From contig NZ_CAMYFI010000001.1 of assembly GCF_947255005.1 (NCBI RefSeq), positions 1 to 64,000 on the forward strand: DNA of 64,000 nt, read 5' to 3'. The first letter of the stretch is position 1, and every line of letters starts with the position of its first letter. Source of the DNA: an uncultured Tessaracoccus sp. (GTDB lineage: Bacteria > Actinomycetota > Actinomycetes > Propionibacteriales > Propionibacteriaceae). Positions 7,936 to 15,507 of the stretch are shown here, in pieces. The notes beneath the pieces are model-generated. The model saw nothing but the letters and a program-made list of their open reading frames with translations, had not been told where the DNA came from and did no database searches. The position numbers and the translations under genes are program-made.

Positions 7936-9234
7936 GTGGCCGACGTGACGCGCACGGTAGCAGTCGACGTCGACGATCGGGGGGAGCCTCCGGCGCGTGG
8001 CTTCTCGTGGCCGTGGCCGGTGCTGGCCGCGGTGGGCGCGGCAGGCGTTGCCTTGATGGGGTGGGTCATCCTCGCCGGGGCAAGCACCATCGCCTGGCTG
8101 GGCGACGGGGACGCCGGATTTGTGGAGATGCTTCGCCTCGCCACATCGGTGTTCGCGCTCGCCCACGGGGTGCCGACGGATATCGCCGGCCAGCACGTCT
8201 CACTCGTTCCGCTCGGTCTCACCGGCGTGCTGATGTTCCTCTCGCTGCCTGTAGTGAGCGCGTCGGCGCGACGAGCCGCCGTCGTTGAAGGGAAAGAAGG
8301 CGCCGATGGAGCGGTGCACGTCGACGTCGAAACCATGCTGTGGAAGGTGGCTGGCCTCCACGCCGTCATCTACGCGGTTACCGTCGCGATACTCGACGGC
8401 GCCCTGCTCGGCGGGTCTGTGGGGGCCCGGTCGCTGCTGGGTGGCCTCGTTATCGGACTCATCGCCGGACTGTGGGGCGCGGCAAACGGGCTCAACCACG
8501 ACCCGACGATGCACTGGCCCGAATGGCTGCAAGCGGTGCCCAGGGCGATGGGCGCAACCCTCATCGTGGTGATGACGGGCGGCCTCGTCGCCGTCGGCAT
8601 CGCGGTATTTGCTGGACGTGCGCGCATCGTCGACGTGGCCTCCGGGCTCGGCATCGACGCGTCCGGCGTGATCGCGCTGTCGGTGCTGCACCTGCTCTAC
8701 TTGCCGAACCTGATGTTGTGGGCGTGCTCCTGGATTCTGGGCGCGGGCATCACGTTCGGTGACGGCTCGCTCGTCTCGCTGCACATTACCGACGTCGGGT
8801 TGCTCCCGGCGCTCCCCGTGCTCGGAGCCGTTCCTCAGCCGGGGCTGATGCCGAAGGCGATGCTGTGGTGGCTGGTGGTTGGCGTCGTCGCTGGTGCCCT
8901 GGCCGGACTGGTGGTCGCGTGGGCGCGGCCACGCGCGCGGTTCGACGAGACCGCGGTCGCCGGGGGGCTCGCGGGCATCGTCGCAGGGTTATTGCTGACG
9001 CTGCTCGCGTCGCTGGCCAGCGGAGGAATCGGCGTCGACCGTCTCGCGCACATCGGCGCTCGCGTCGACCAGCTGATCATCTTCGCGCCGGTGCTGCTTG
9101 GCCTCTCCGGCCTCGCTGCGGGGCTCATCCTTGGTCTGATCCGCCGTCCGGGCGGCGCCACCGGCGACGTGCGGCCCCGCACGCGGCTCACGCTTGTCGA
9201 AGAGACCACCGGCATCGTGAAGGGGGACGCATGA
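7936..9234 (+). CDS. perM: PerM-like (DUF6350) integral membrane protein
   Basis: A 432-residue protein with about ten hydrophobic membrane segments. The first is PVLAAVGAAGVALMGWVILAG, and the tail is hydrophilic. The position directly upstream of purN-purH is that of PerM (Rv0955) in Mycobacterium tuberculosis, a membrane protein linked to cell division under stress. The synteny is the main evidence, because this family is poorly conserved in sequence. Starts at GTG with AGGAGG six nt upstream. Its stop overlaps the purN start (ATGA), so the two are probably co-translated. The molecular function is unknown. Confidence 0.75.
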   Translation: MADVTRTVAVDVDDRGEPPARGFSWPWPVLAAVGAAGVALMGWVILAGASTIAWLGDGDAGFVEMLRLATSVFALAHGVPTDIAGQHVSLVPLGLTGVLMFLSLPVVSASARRAAVVEGKEGADGAVHVDVETMLWKVAGLHAVIYAVTVAILDGALLGGSVGARSLLGGLVIGLIAGLWGAANGLNHDPTMHWPEWLQAVPRAMGATLIVVMTGGLVAVGIAVFAGRARIVDVASGLGIDASGVIALSVLHLLYLPNLMLWACSWILGAGITFGDGSLVSLHITDVGLLPALPVLGAVPQPGLMPKAMLWWLVVGVVAGALAGLVVAWARPRARFDETAVAGGLAGIVAGLLLTLLASLASGGIGVDRLAHIGARVDQLIIFAPVLLGLSGLAAGLILGLIRRPGGATGDVRPRTRLTLVEETTGIVKGDA

Positions 9235-9794
9235 TCGAGGTCGTCGTGCTGGCCTCGGGCTCCGGCACGCTCACGCAGGCGCTCATCGACGCCGTCGAAG
9301 CAGGCGAGCTGGAGGCGCGCATCGTCGCTGTCATCTCCGATCAGCTGACCGCGGGCGTGCTGGATCGCGCACGCAACCACGGCATTGACGCCATCGCCCA
9401 CCCTCTGCCCAAAGGCGCCGACCGCGAAGCATGGGATCAAGAGCTCGCGGACATCGTCGCCCACTACGAGCCCGACCTCGTTGCATCCGCCGGCTTCATG
9501 AAGCTGCTCGGCCCTCATTTCCTCGCCCGGTTCGAAGGATCAACCATCAACACACACCCGGCGCTGCTGCCGAGCTTCCCGGGCATGCACGGCCCCCGCG
9601 ACGCGCTGCGTGCCGGGGTGAAGGTAACGGGGGCGACGGTGTTCGTCGTCGACGCCGGAGTGGACACCGGTAGAATCTTGGCACAGGGCGCCGTCGACGT
9701 ACTCGACGACGACTCGGTCGAGTCGCTCCACGAGCGCATCAAGGTTGTGGAGCGACGGTTGCTGGTCGAAGTCGTTCGCAATTGGAGGAAGTAA
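9231..9794 (+). CDS. purN: Phosphoribosylglycinamide formyltransferase
   Basis: Third step of purine synthesis: transfers the formyl group of 10-formyl-THF to GAR. The 187-residue protein starts VVVLASGSGTLTQALIDA (phosphate-binding loop). It has the catalytic Asn-x-His in INTHPALLPSFPGMHG and the Asp-containing VVDAGVDTG. It overlaps perM upstream by four bases and purH downstream by one (TAATG). This puts purN, purH and folD on one message, joining both folate-dependent transformylases with the enzyme that supplies their cofactor. Confidence 0.95.
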   Translation: MIEVVVLASGSGTLTQALIDAVEAGELEARIVAVISDQLTAGVLDRARNHGIDAIAHPLPKGADREAWDQELADIVAHYEPDLVASAGFMKLLGPHFLARFEGSTINTHPALLPSFPGMHGPRDALRAGVKVTGATVFVVDAGVDTGRILAQGAVDVLDDDSVESLHERIKVVERRLLVEVVRNWRK

Positions 9795-11338
9795 TGGCTG
9801 GACGTACACCCCTGCAGCGCGCTCTCGTGAGCGTCTACAACAAGGATGGGCTCGTCGAGATCGGGCAAGAGCTCGCCGCCGCGGGCGTGGAGATCGTCTC
9901 CACTGGATCCACCGCGCGAGTATTGGCGGAGGCAGGTGTGCCGGTGGTGCCCGTCGAAACGGTCACCGGATTCCCGGAGTGTCTGGACGGCCGTGTGAAG
10001 ACCCTCCACCCGAAGATCCACGCTGGCATCCTCGCAGACCTTCGGCTCGACTCCCATCGCGCCCAACTCGACGAGCTCGACGTGCGCCCGTTCGACGTTG
10101 TCATCACCAACTTGTATCCCTTCGTGGAGACGGTGGCCTCTGGCGCATCCTTCGACGAGGTCATCGAGCAGATCGACATCGGCGGCCCGACGATGGTGCG
10201 CGCCGCCGCCAAGAACCACGCATCTGTCGCGGTCATCACCGACGCGTCGCAGTACGCCGGGCTTCGCGAGGCGCTCGCGCACGGCGGCTACACCGCCGAA
10301 GAGCGACGTCAGCTCGCCGTCGAAGCGTTCCGCCACACCGCCAACTATGACGTTGCTGTCGCCACCTGGCTCGGCGAGCAGTCGGGGAGCGACGAGGCCC
10401 CCGCCTGGTACGGCGCCACGTACGTGAAGACCGCCGACCTGCGCTACGGCGAGAACGCGCACCAGCGCGCGGCTCTCTACCGTGACGCGCGCGGCGGTGG
10501 CTTGGCCGGTGCGCAACAGCTGCACGGCAAGGCTATGAGCTACAACAACTACGTCGACGCCGATGCCGCCCACCGCGCCGCGTACGACCACGCCAGTCCC
10601 TGCGTCGCCATCATCAAGCACGCAAACCCCTGCGGGATTGCCGTCGGGGCTGACGTTGCCGAGGCGCACCGCAAGGCCCACGCCTGCGATTCCGTGTCCG
10701 CATTCGGCGGCGTCATCGCCTGCAACCGCCCCGTCTCGCTCGCCATGGCAGAGCAGGTGGCGGAGATCTTCACCGAGGTCATCGTCGCGCCCGGCTACGA
10801 GCAGGGGGCCGTGGAGGCGCTCAGCAAGAAGAAGAACATCCGCATCCTAGTGGCCGAGGCTCCCCAGCGCACCGGGCAGGCGTCGCGCGAAATCAGCGGC
10901 GGGTTGCTTCGCCAAGACATCGACGCCATCGACGCCGACGGCGACAACCCGGCGAACTGGACGCTGGCCTGCGGGGACGCCGTCGACGACACCACGCTCC
11001 GCGACCTCGAGTTCGCTTGGCGTGCCGTGCGCTCGGTGAAGTCGAACGCAATCCTGCTCGCCTCCGACGGTGCCTCCGTCGGCGTGGGCATGGGGCAGGT
11101 CAACCGCGTCGACTCCTGCCACCTCGCCGTGAACCGGGCGGGCGAGCGCGCGGCGGGCTCCGTCGCCGCCTCCGATGCCTTCTTCCCGTTCGCGGACGGG
11201 CCGCAGGCGCTCATCGACGCCGGCGTGCGCGCTATCGTGCAGCCTGGTGGTTCTGTGCGCGACCAAGAGGTGATCGACGCCGTCACCCAGTCCGGCATCA
11301 CCATGTACTTCACCGGAACCCGCCACTTCTTCCACTGA
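9794..11338 (+). CDS. purH: Bifunctional AICAR transformylase/IMP cyclohydrolase
   Basis: Last two steps of IMP synthesis. The N-terminal MGS-like cyclohydrolase domain starts RALVSVYNKDGLVEIGQELA and contains STGSTARVLAEAG. The C-terminal transformylase domain carries IIKHANPCGIAVG (Lys-His catalytic motif) and ends in a typical GGSVRDQEVIDA...TGTRHFFH. The protein has 514 residues. Start taken at ATG 9794 with GGAGG upstream. A TTG four codons earlier is in frame but lies within the ribosome site. folD follows after 10 bp. Confidence 0.97.
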   Translation: MAGRTPLQRALVSVYNKDGLVEIGQELAAAGVEIVSTGSTARVLAEAGVPVVPVETVTGFPECLDGRVKTLHPKIHAGILADLRLDSHRAQLDELDVRPFDVVITNLYPFVETVASGASFDEVIEQIDIGGPTMVRAAAKNHASVAVITDASQYAGLREALAHGGYTAEERRQLAVEAFRHTANYDVAVATWLGEQSGSDEAPAWYGATYVKTADLRYGENAHQRAALYRDARGGGLAGAQQLHGKAMSYNNYVDADAAHRAAYDHASPCVAIIKHANPCGIAVGADVAEAHRKAHACDSVSAFGGVIACNRPVSLAMAEQVAEIFTEVIVAPGYEQGAVEALSKKKNIRILVAEAPQRTGQASREISGGLLRQDIDAIDADGDNPANWTLACGDAVDDTTLRDLEFAWRAVRSVKSNAILLASDGASVGVGMGQVNRVDSCHLAVNRAGERAAGSVAASDAFFPFADGPQALIDAGVRAIVQPGGSVRDQEVIDAVTQSGITMYFTGTRHFFH

Positions 11339-11348
11339 GCGAGGAGCT

Positions 11349-12200
11349 ATGACTGCCCAGATTCTCGACGGTAAAGCCACCGCGAAGGCCATCAAAGCCG
11401 ACCTCATGCAGCGGGTCGACGCGCTGCGCGCCCGCGGCTGCACTCCCGGGCTCGCCACCGTGCTCGTTGGGGACGACCCGGCCAGCCACAACTATGTGCG
11501 GATGAAGCACCGCGACTGCGAGCAGGTGGGCATCGAATCTATCCAGGTGCGGCTCCCTGCCGACGCCACCGCAGCACAGCTCCAAGTGGCCATCCAGGAG
11601 CTGAACGACAACCCCGCCTGCACGGGCTACATCGTGCAGCTGCCGATTCCGAAGCACCTCGACGAGAACTGGGCGCTCTCGCTCATCGACCCCGACAAGG
11701 ACGCCGACGGCCTGCACCCGGTGAACCTCGGGCGCCTGGTGCTGGGCGAACCCGCGACGCTGCCCTGCACGCCGCGTGGCATCGTCGAGCTCGTGCGGCA
11801 CCACGGCATCGACTGGCGCGGTAAGGAGGTGTGCATCGTCGGGCGCGGCATCACCGTCGGGCGTCCGCTCGGACTGATCCTCACCCGCCGCAGCGAGAAT
11901 GCGACGGTGACGCTCTGCCACACAGCAACACGCGACGTGGCAAGCCACACGCGCCGCGCGGACATCGTCGTTGCAGCCGCAGGCGTGCCGGGCATGGTGA
12001 GCGCGGACATGATCAAAGAGGGCGCCATCTGCATCGATGTCGGCGTGAGCCGCGTCGACGGCAAGACCACCGGCGATCTCGCGCCCGACGTGTGGAGCAA
12101 AGCGGCATGGGTCACGCCCAACCCCGGCGGCGTGGGGCCGATGACGCGAGCAATGTTGCTCAGCAACGTGGTCGACCGCGCAGAACTGCTCCATGGCTGA
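11349..12200 (+). CDS. folD: Methylene-THF dehydrogenase/methenyl-THF cyclohydrolase
   Basis: Converts 5,10-methylene-THF to 10-formyl-THF in two steps, giving the formyl donor used by PurN and PurH encoded just upstream. The 283-residue protein has the signature YVRMKHRDCEQVGIES (catalytic Lys in the K-x-x-D-C-E context), GYIVQLPIPKHLDE and the nucleotide-binding IVGRGITVGRPLGLIL. It ends with the classic NPGGVGPMTRAMLLSN. RBS GAGGAG. Overlaps the next gene by 8 bp. Confidence 0.97.
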   Translation: MTAQILDGKATAKAIKADLMQRVDALRARGCTPGLATVLVGDDPASHNYVRMKHRDCEQVGIESIQVRLPADATAAQLQVAIQELNDNPACTGYIVQLPIPKHLDENWALSLIDPDKDADGLHPVNLGRLVLGEPATLPCTPRGIVELVRHHGIDWRGKEVCIVGRGITVGRPLGLILTRRSENATVTLCHTATRDVASHTRRADIVVAAAGVPGMVSADMIKEGAICIDVGVSRVDGKTTGDLAPDVWSKAAWVTPNPGGVGPMTRAMLLSNVVDRAELLHG

Positions 12201-12504
12201 CAACGACCCGCTCCGCGACAAACCTGACAAGCCGGCGGAAGACGCGCCCAACAACTTCTGGCCGCTCGGCATCTGCCTACTCATCGTTGGGGTGGGCATC
12301 GTGTTCGGGTTCCTGGGGCACTGGCGGAAAGCGTCGATGTCGGTTGCGCTGGCCATGGGTGTTGCTGGCGCGCTGCGAAGCGTGCTGCCCCGACGCGTCG
12401 CGGGGCTCCTCGTCGTGCGTCGAAGGGTGTTCGACGTTCTGACGTACTTTGGGCTGGCCGCGGCGATCGCCGTCGTAGCGTTCGTCGTTCCGCCCGCCAG
12501 GTGA
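12193..12504 (+). CDS. DUF3017 small membrane protein
   Basis: A 103-residue protein with a charged, Pro-rich N-terminus and three hydrophobic segments: WPLGICLLIVGVGIVFGFLG, a central short one, and YFGLAAAIAVVAFVV at the end. The short basic loop LRSVLPRRVAGLLVVRRR lies between the last two. It fits the actinobacterial DUF3017 family, which commonly sits behind folD. Function unknown. Translationally coupled to folD by the overlap. Confidence 0.8.
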   Translation: MADNDPLRDKPDKPAEDAPNNFWPLGICLLIVGVGIVFGFLGHWRKASMSVALAMGVAGALRSVLPRRVAGLLVVRRRVFDVLTYFGLAAAIAVVAFVVPPAR

Positions 12505-12530
12505 GGCTGAAGGCGCAGGGGTGGCGCCGG

Positions 12531-12546
12531 TAGCATGTGCGCTATG
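12531..12546 (+). promoter_or_regulatory. -10 box and leaderless start of the VKOR gene
   Basis: TAGCAT is followed by 7 nt and then ATG at 12544. There is no ribosome site in front of that ATG. This is the spacing expected if transcription begins at the start codon. Confidence 0.55.
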
Positions 12547-13188
12547 GCCACAGCGCAGACGGAACTCGACGGAGCAGACATTGAGCTGAACGACGAGCCG
12601 ACACTGAAAGATCGTTACGTTCTCTTCAGCGAGATGCTGGTGTTCGCGATCATCTCACTGATCGCGAGCGTGGTGCTCTCCTACGACGCCATCGTCTTGG
12701 CGGAAAATCCCGACGCGCAGCTCAACTGCTCCATCAACTCCGTGCTCGACTGCGCTGCCGTCGGGAAATCGTGGCAGGCGTCGGTGTTCGGTTTCCCGAA
12801 CGCGTTTCTCGGCATGATCGCGGAACCCGTCGTGATGACCATCGCCGTCGCATCGCTGTGCAAAGTCAAGTTCCCGCGATGGTTCATGCTCACCGCCAAC
12901 GGTGTGTACTTCCTCGGCTTGGTGTTCGCCTACTGGCTGCTGTTCCAATCCACCTTCGTGATCGGCGCGCTGTGCCCGTGGTGCCTCACCGTCACCATCT
13001 CCACCACCTTCGTGTTCTACTCGATGACGCAGTGGAACATCTTGGAAGGGCGACTATTCCCGACGGGGAAGTGGCACCGTCGTGCGCTCGGCTGGGTGCG
13101 CGGCGGTTGGTTCACCATCGCGTTGATTGCTTGGTTGGGGCTCGTCCTTGCCATCGAATTGGTGCACTGGCTGCCCCGCTATCTCTAG
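12544..13188 (+). CDS. Vitamin K epoxide reductase family protein
   Basis: A 214-residue membrane protein of the bacterial VKOR family. These proteins use a quinone to re-oxidise a DsbA-like partner and so drive disulfide bond formation outside the membrane. The Cys pair in the loop NCSINSVLDCAAVG and the active CxxC in ALCPWCLT are both present. Four to five membrane helices are visible, including MLVFAIISLIASVVLSY and GVYFLGLVFAYWLLF. The start is the second of two in-frame ATGs (12535 and 12544), chosen for its spacing from a TAGCAT box. A DsbA-like partner is not encoded nearby. Confidence 0.88.
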   Translation: MATAQTELDGADIELNDEPTLKDRYVLFSEMLVFAIISLIASVVLSYDAIVLAENPDAQLNCSINSVLDCAAVGKSWQASVFGFPNAFLGMIAEPVVMTIAVASLCKVKFPRWFMLTANGVYFLGLVFAYWLLFQSTFVIGALCPWCLTVTISTTFVFYSMTQWNILEGRLFPTGKWHRRALGWVRGGWFTIALIAWLGLVLAIELVHWLPRYL

Positions 13189-13264
13189 TGGGTGATCGGT
13201 ACACCAAGGGGGCGCGGTAGAGTCGTCGTTGTAGGCCGAACCCAACGTTTGAGAGGACATCGAA

Positions 13265-14254
13265 GTGAGCACTGCAGCTCCCGTCAAGATTGCCGTGACC
13301 GGCGCAGCCGGACAGATTTGTTACAGCCTCCTTTTCCGTATTGCCAGCGGCTCGCTGCTTGGTGATCGCCCCATCGAGCTACGACTGCTCGAAATCACCC
13401 CCGCGCTCAAGGCGCTCGAAGGTGTCGTGATGGAACTCGACGACTGCGCCTTCCCGAACCTCGTCAACATTGAGATTGGCGACGACCCGGAGAAGGTCTT
13501 CGACGGCGTCAACATGGCCATGCTCGTGGGCGCCATGCCGCGCAAGCAGGGCATGGAGCGTTCCGATCTGCTCTCCGCCAACGGCGCCATCTTCACCGCG
13601 CAGGGCAAGGCCCTCAACAAGGTTGCCGCCGACGACGTCCGCGTGCTCGTCACAGGCAACCCCGCCAACACGAATGCGCTCATCGCCATGACGAACGCGC
13701 CCGACATCCCGAATGATCGCTTCAACGCGCTCACCCGCCTCGACCACAACCGCGCCATCTCGCAGCTCGCCGCGAAGCTCGACGTGCCCGTCACCGAGAT
13801 CACGAACATGACCATCTGGGGCAACCATTCCGCCACCCAGTACCCGGACCTGTTCAACGCCAAGGTTGGCGGCAAGTGCGCAGCCGACGCCGTGAACGAC
13901 CAGGACTGGCTCGAGAACACCTTCATCCCGACGGTCGCCAAGCGCGGCGCTGCCATCATCGAGGCGCGCGGGTTGTCGTCGGCTGCCTCCGCCGCGAACG
14001 CCACCGTCGAGCACATGCACGACTGGGCGCTCGGCACGCCTGAGGGCGACTGGGTGTCCATGTCGGTCCCGTCCGACGGCTCCTACGGCGTGCCCGAGGG
14101 CCTCATCTCGTCGTTCCCCTGCACAGTGACCGACGGCAAGGTGGAGATCGTCCAGGGCATCGAGATCAACGAGTTCTCTCGCGCCAAGATCGACGCCTCC
14201 GTCGCCGAGCTGGAAGGCGAACGTCAGGCCGTGAAGGAACTGGGCCTCATCTGA
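13265..14254 (+). CDS. mdh: Malate dehydrogenase
   Basis: NAD-dependent oxidation of malate or reduction of oxaloacetate. The 329 residues belong to the cytosolic-type group, with GAAGQICYSLLFRIASG as the NAD loop. VTGNPANTNALIAM and the catalytic His188 in MTIWGNHSATQYPD are also present. Start is GTG at 13265 with GAGAGGA upstream. It is monocistronic: a terminator follows 16 bp after the stop. In a propionate fermenter it would work in the reductive arm between oxaloacetate and fumarate. This role is inferred. Confidence 0.96.
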   Translation: MSTAAPVKIAVTGAAGQICYSLLFRIASGSLLGDRPIELRLLEITPALKALEGVVMELDDCAFPNLVNIEIGDDPEKVFDGVNMAMLVGAMPRKQGMERSDLLSANGAIFTAQGKALNKVAADDVRVLVTGNPANTNALIAMTNAPDIPNDRFNALTRLDHNRAISQLAAKLDVPVTEITNMTIWGNHSATQYPDLFNAKVGGKCAADAVNDQDWLENTFIPTVAKRGAAIIEARGLSSAASAANATVEHMHDWALGTPEGDWVSMSVPSDGSYGVPEGLISSFPCTVTDGKVEIVQGIEINEFSRAKIDASVAELEGERQAVKELGLI

Positions 14255-14270
14255 GCGTTCCCCGACGGTA

Positions 14271-14304
14271 AGCGCCCCCGCAGCCAGTTGGTTGCGGGGG
14301 CGCT
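14271..14304 (+). terminator. Terminator after mdh
   Basis: Arms AGCGCCCCCGCA and TGCGGGGGCGCT form a 12-bp perfect stem around a 10-nt loop, with TTGGCGTTTTGG downstream. Confidence 0.85.
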
Positions 14305-14341
14305 TGGCGTTTTGGGGTTCCGGGCCTGGCCATGCGTGCCC

Positions 14342-14389
14342 TTAGGTGGCAGTTTGTCGCCCAATGATGGGCCGGAAAGTGCCATCTAA
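14342..14389 (+). repeat. Family A palindrome, left end of nuclease element
   Basis: A 48-bp imperfect palindrome starting TTAGGTGGCAGTTTGTCGCC and ending GTGCCATCTAA. Its first 21 bp are a perfect inverted copy of 15401-15421 on the far side of the nuclease gene, so the gene is enclosed by inverted repeats. Confidence 0.88.
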
Positions 14390-14468
14390 GGGCGGCTCGT
14401 CGGAAATGGTGTTGTCCGTTTCGACGAGACCCTGGCACGAAGCATTACAGCGCTTCGACGATGGATGC

Positions 14469-15377
14469 ATGTTGCCACGCACACCCATACCTCAAGCCCT
14501 ACTCGACCTCCTCGCCGCGCAACGTGGCGCCATCTCGACCGCCCAGGCGATCAGCTGCGGACTCACACCGAAAGCGCTACGTCGCATCGCGCGTGAATGG
14601 ACGACGCTCGCGCCGGGCTTACACATCGTCGGATCAGTCACCTGGCTGCCGTTCGCCCGGGCCGCGCTGTTGCGTGGCGGGTCGGATGCGGCCCTCGGCG
14701 GGGCGGCCGCGGCCCACGTGCTTGGCTTCGTCCAGGAGCCGCCGTCGACGATCACCGTGTGGAGCCAGCGCAGGCGTTCGCCCTTGACACATGGCAAGCT
14801 GCGGGCGGTGTACCGCAGGGGAGAGCGGCACGCATGGGGGCAACTACGGCGCACGTCGGCGGAAGCGACGCTGCTGGATCTCGCCGGTGAAGCCGACGAG
14901 TTCACGCTCGTCGAAGGCGTCACGCGCGCGTGTGCGCGTCGGGCAACCACTCCGTCGCGCTTACGCACGGCGCTTGAGGCGCGGGAGCGGCAGGTGCGTC
15001 GAGCGCTCATCGAGCAACTGTGCGACGCGGCCGAGGACGGCGTCGACAGTGTGCTCGAGTGGCTCTTTCACGAGCGAGTGCTGGTCGCGCACGGCTTCGA
15101 TCTGCCCAGCAGGCAGGGGCGCAGCCCGCAGGGATATCGCGTCGATGTGTGGTTTGAGGATGTCGGGGTGCTCGCCGAGCTCGACGGGAGCAAGTTCCAC
15201 GACGGCGACGCCGACGCCGTGCGCGACAACCGGCATGCCATAGAGCTGGGTGTGGTCACCCTTCGTTTCACGTGGCGACAAGTGCTGCGTGAGGCTTGTG
15301 CTGTGGCGCGAGCGCTGACGCAGGCGTTGCGTACACGCGGCTGGCAGGGATCTTGCCGGGCATGCCCGCGCTGTTAG
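14469..15377 (+). CDS. AbiEi-like/DUF559 endonuclease-domain protein
   Basis: Function unknown. The 302-residue protein has an N-terminal winged-helix-like region resembling the AbiEi antitoxin N-domain (GAISTAQAISCGLTPKALRR, then LAPGLHIVG). The C-terminal part matches DUF559, a Vsr/PD-(D/E)XK-like fold: D226 in RVDVWF, E237 and D239 in LAELDG, then RDNRHAIELG and LRFTW. The acidic residues match in spacing those of the second such protein at 61044-61877. It is enclosed by inverted family A palindromes, and its TAG stop is part of the right-hand palindrome. The start is uncertain: in-frame ATGs also occur at 14406 and 14466-14469. AbiEi suggests a toxin-antitoxin system, but no AbiEii toxin is next to it. 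Confidence 0.72.
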   Translation: MLPRTPIPQALLDLLAAQRGAISTAQAISCGLTPKALRRIAREWTTLAPGLHIVGSVTWLPFARAALLRGGSDAALGGAAAAHVLGFVQEPPSTITVWSQRRRSPLTHGKLRAVYRRGERHAWGQLRRTSAEATLLDLAGEADEFTLVEGVTRACARRATTPSRLRTALEARERQVRRALIEQLCDAAEDGVDSVLEWLFHERVLVAHGFDLPSRQGRSPQGYRVDVWFEDVGVLAELDGSKFHDGDADAVRDNRHAIELGVVTLRFTWRQVLREACAVARALTQALRTRGWQGSCRACPRC

Positions 15378-15421
15378 GTGGCAGATCCGCGCCCGTCATC
15401 GGGCGACAAACTGCCACCTAA
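15374..15421 (-). repeat. Family A palindrome, right end of nuclease element
   Basis: A 48-bp palindrome from TTAGGTGGCAGATCC to CGACAAACTGCCACCTAA. Read on the minus strand it aligns along its length with the left copy. Bases 2-4 form the TAG stop of the nuclease gene. Confidence 0.88.
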
Positions 15422-15443
15422 TGCGCTGTTTAACCGGGAACGC

Positions 15444-15485
15444 ACGTGTTGCCTGGTCCCCGTCGACGGGGACCAGGCAACACGT
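15444..15485. repeat. 42-bp perfect palindrome without spacer
   Basis: Two perfectly complementary 21-bp halves, ACGTGTTGCCTGGTCCCC... and ...GGGGACCAGGCAACACGT, meet at GTCGAC. It lies 23 bp behind the family A repeat and 22 bp from the convergent actP stop. It could act as a terminator for actP, although no T-run follows, or be another mobile palindrome family. Confidence 0.8.
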
Positions 15486-15507
15486 AGCGATGAGGATGGG
15501 TCTAGTG

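Noticed and set aside
14469..15377. AbiE toxin-antitoxin system
   Set aside because: Only the AbiEi-like N-terminal pattern is present. No AbiEii nucleotidyltransferase toxin gene is adjacent.
14342..15421. Classical insertion sequence with target-site duplication
   Set aside because: The enclosed protein is not a known transposase type, and no direct repeat of flanking bases was seen on either side. Treated instead as a palindrome-nuclease unit.
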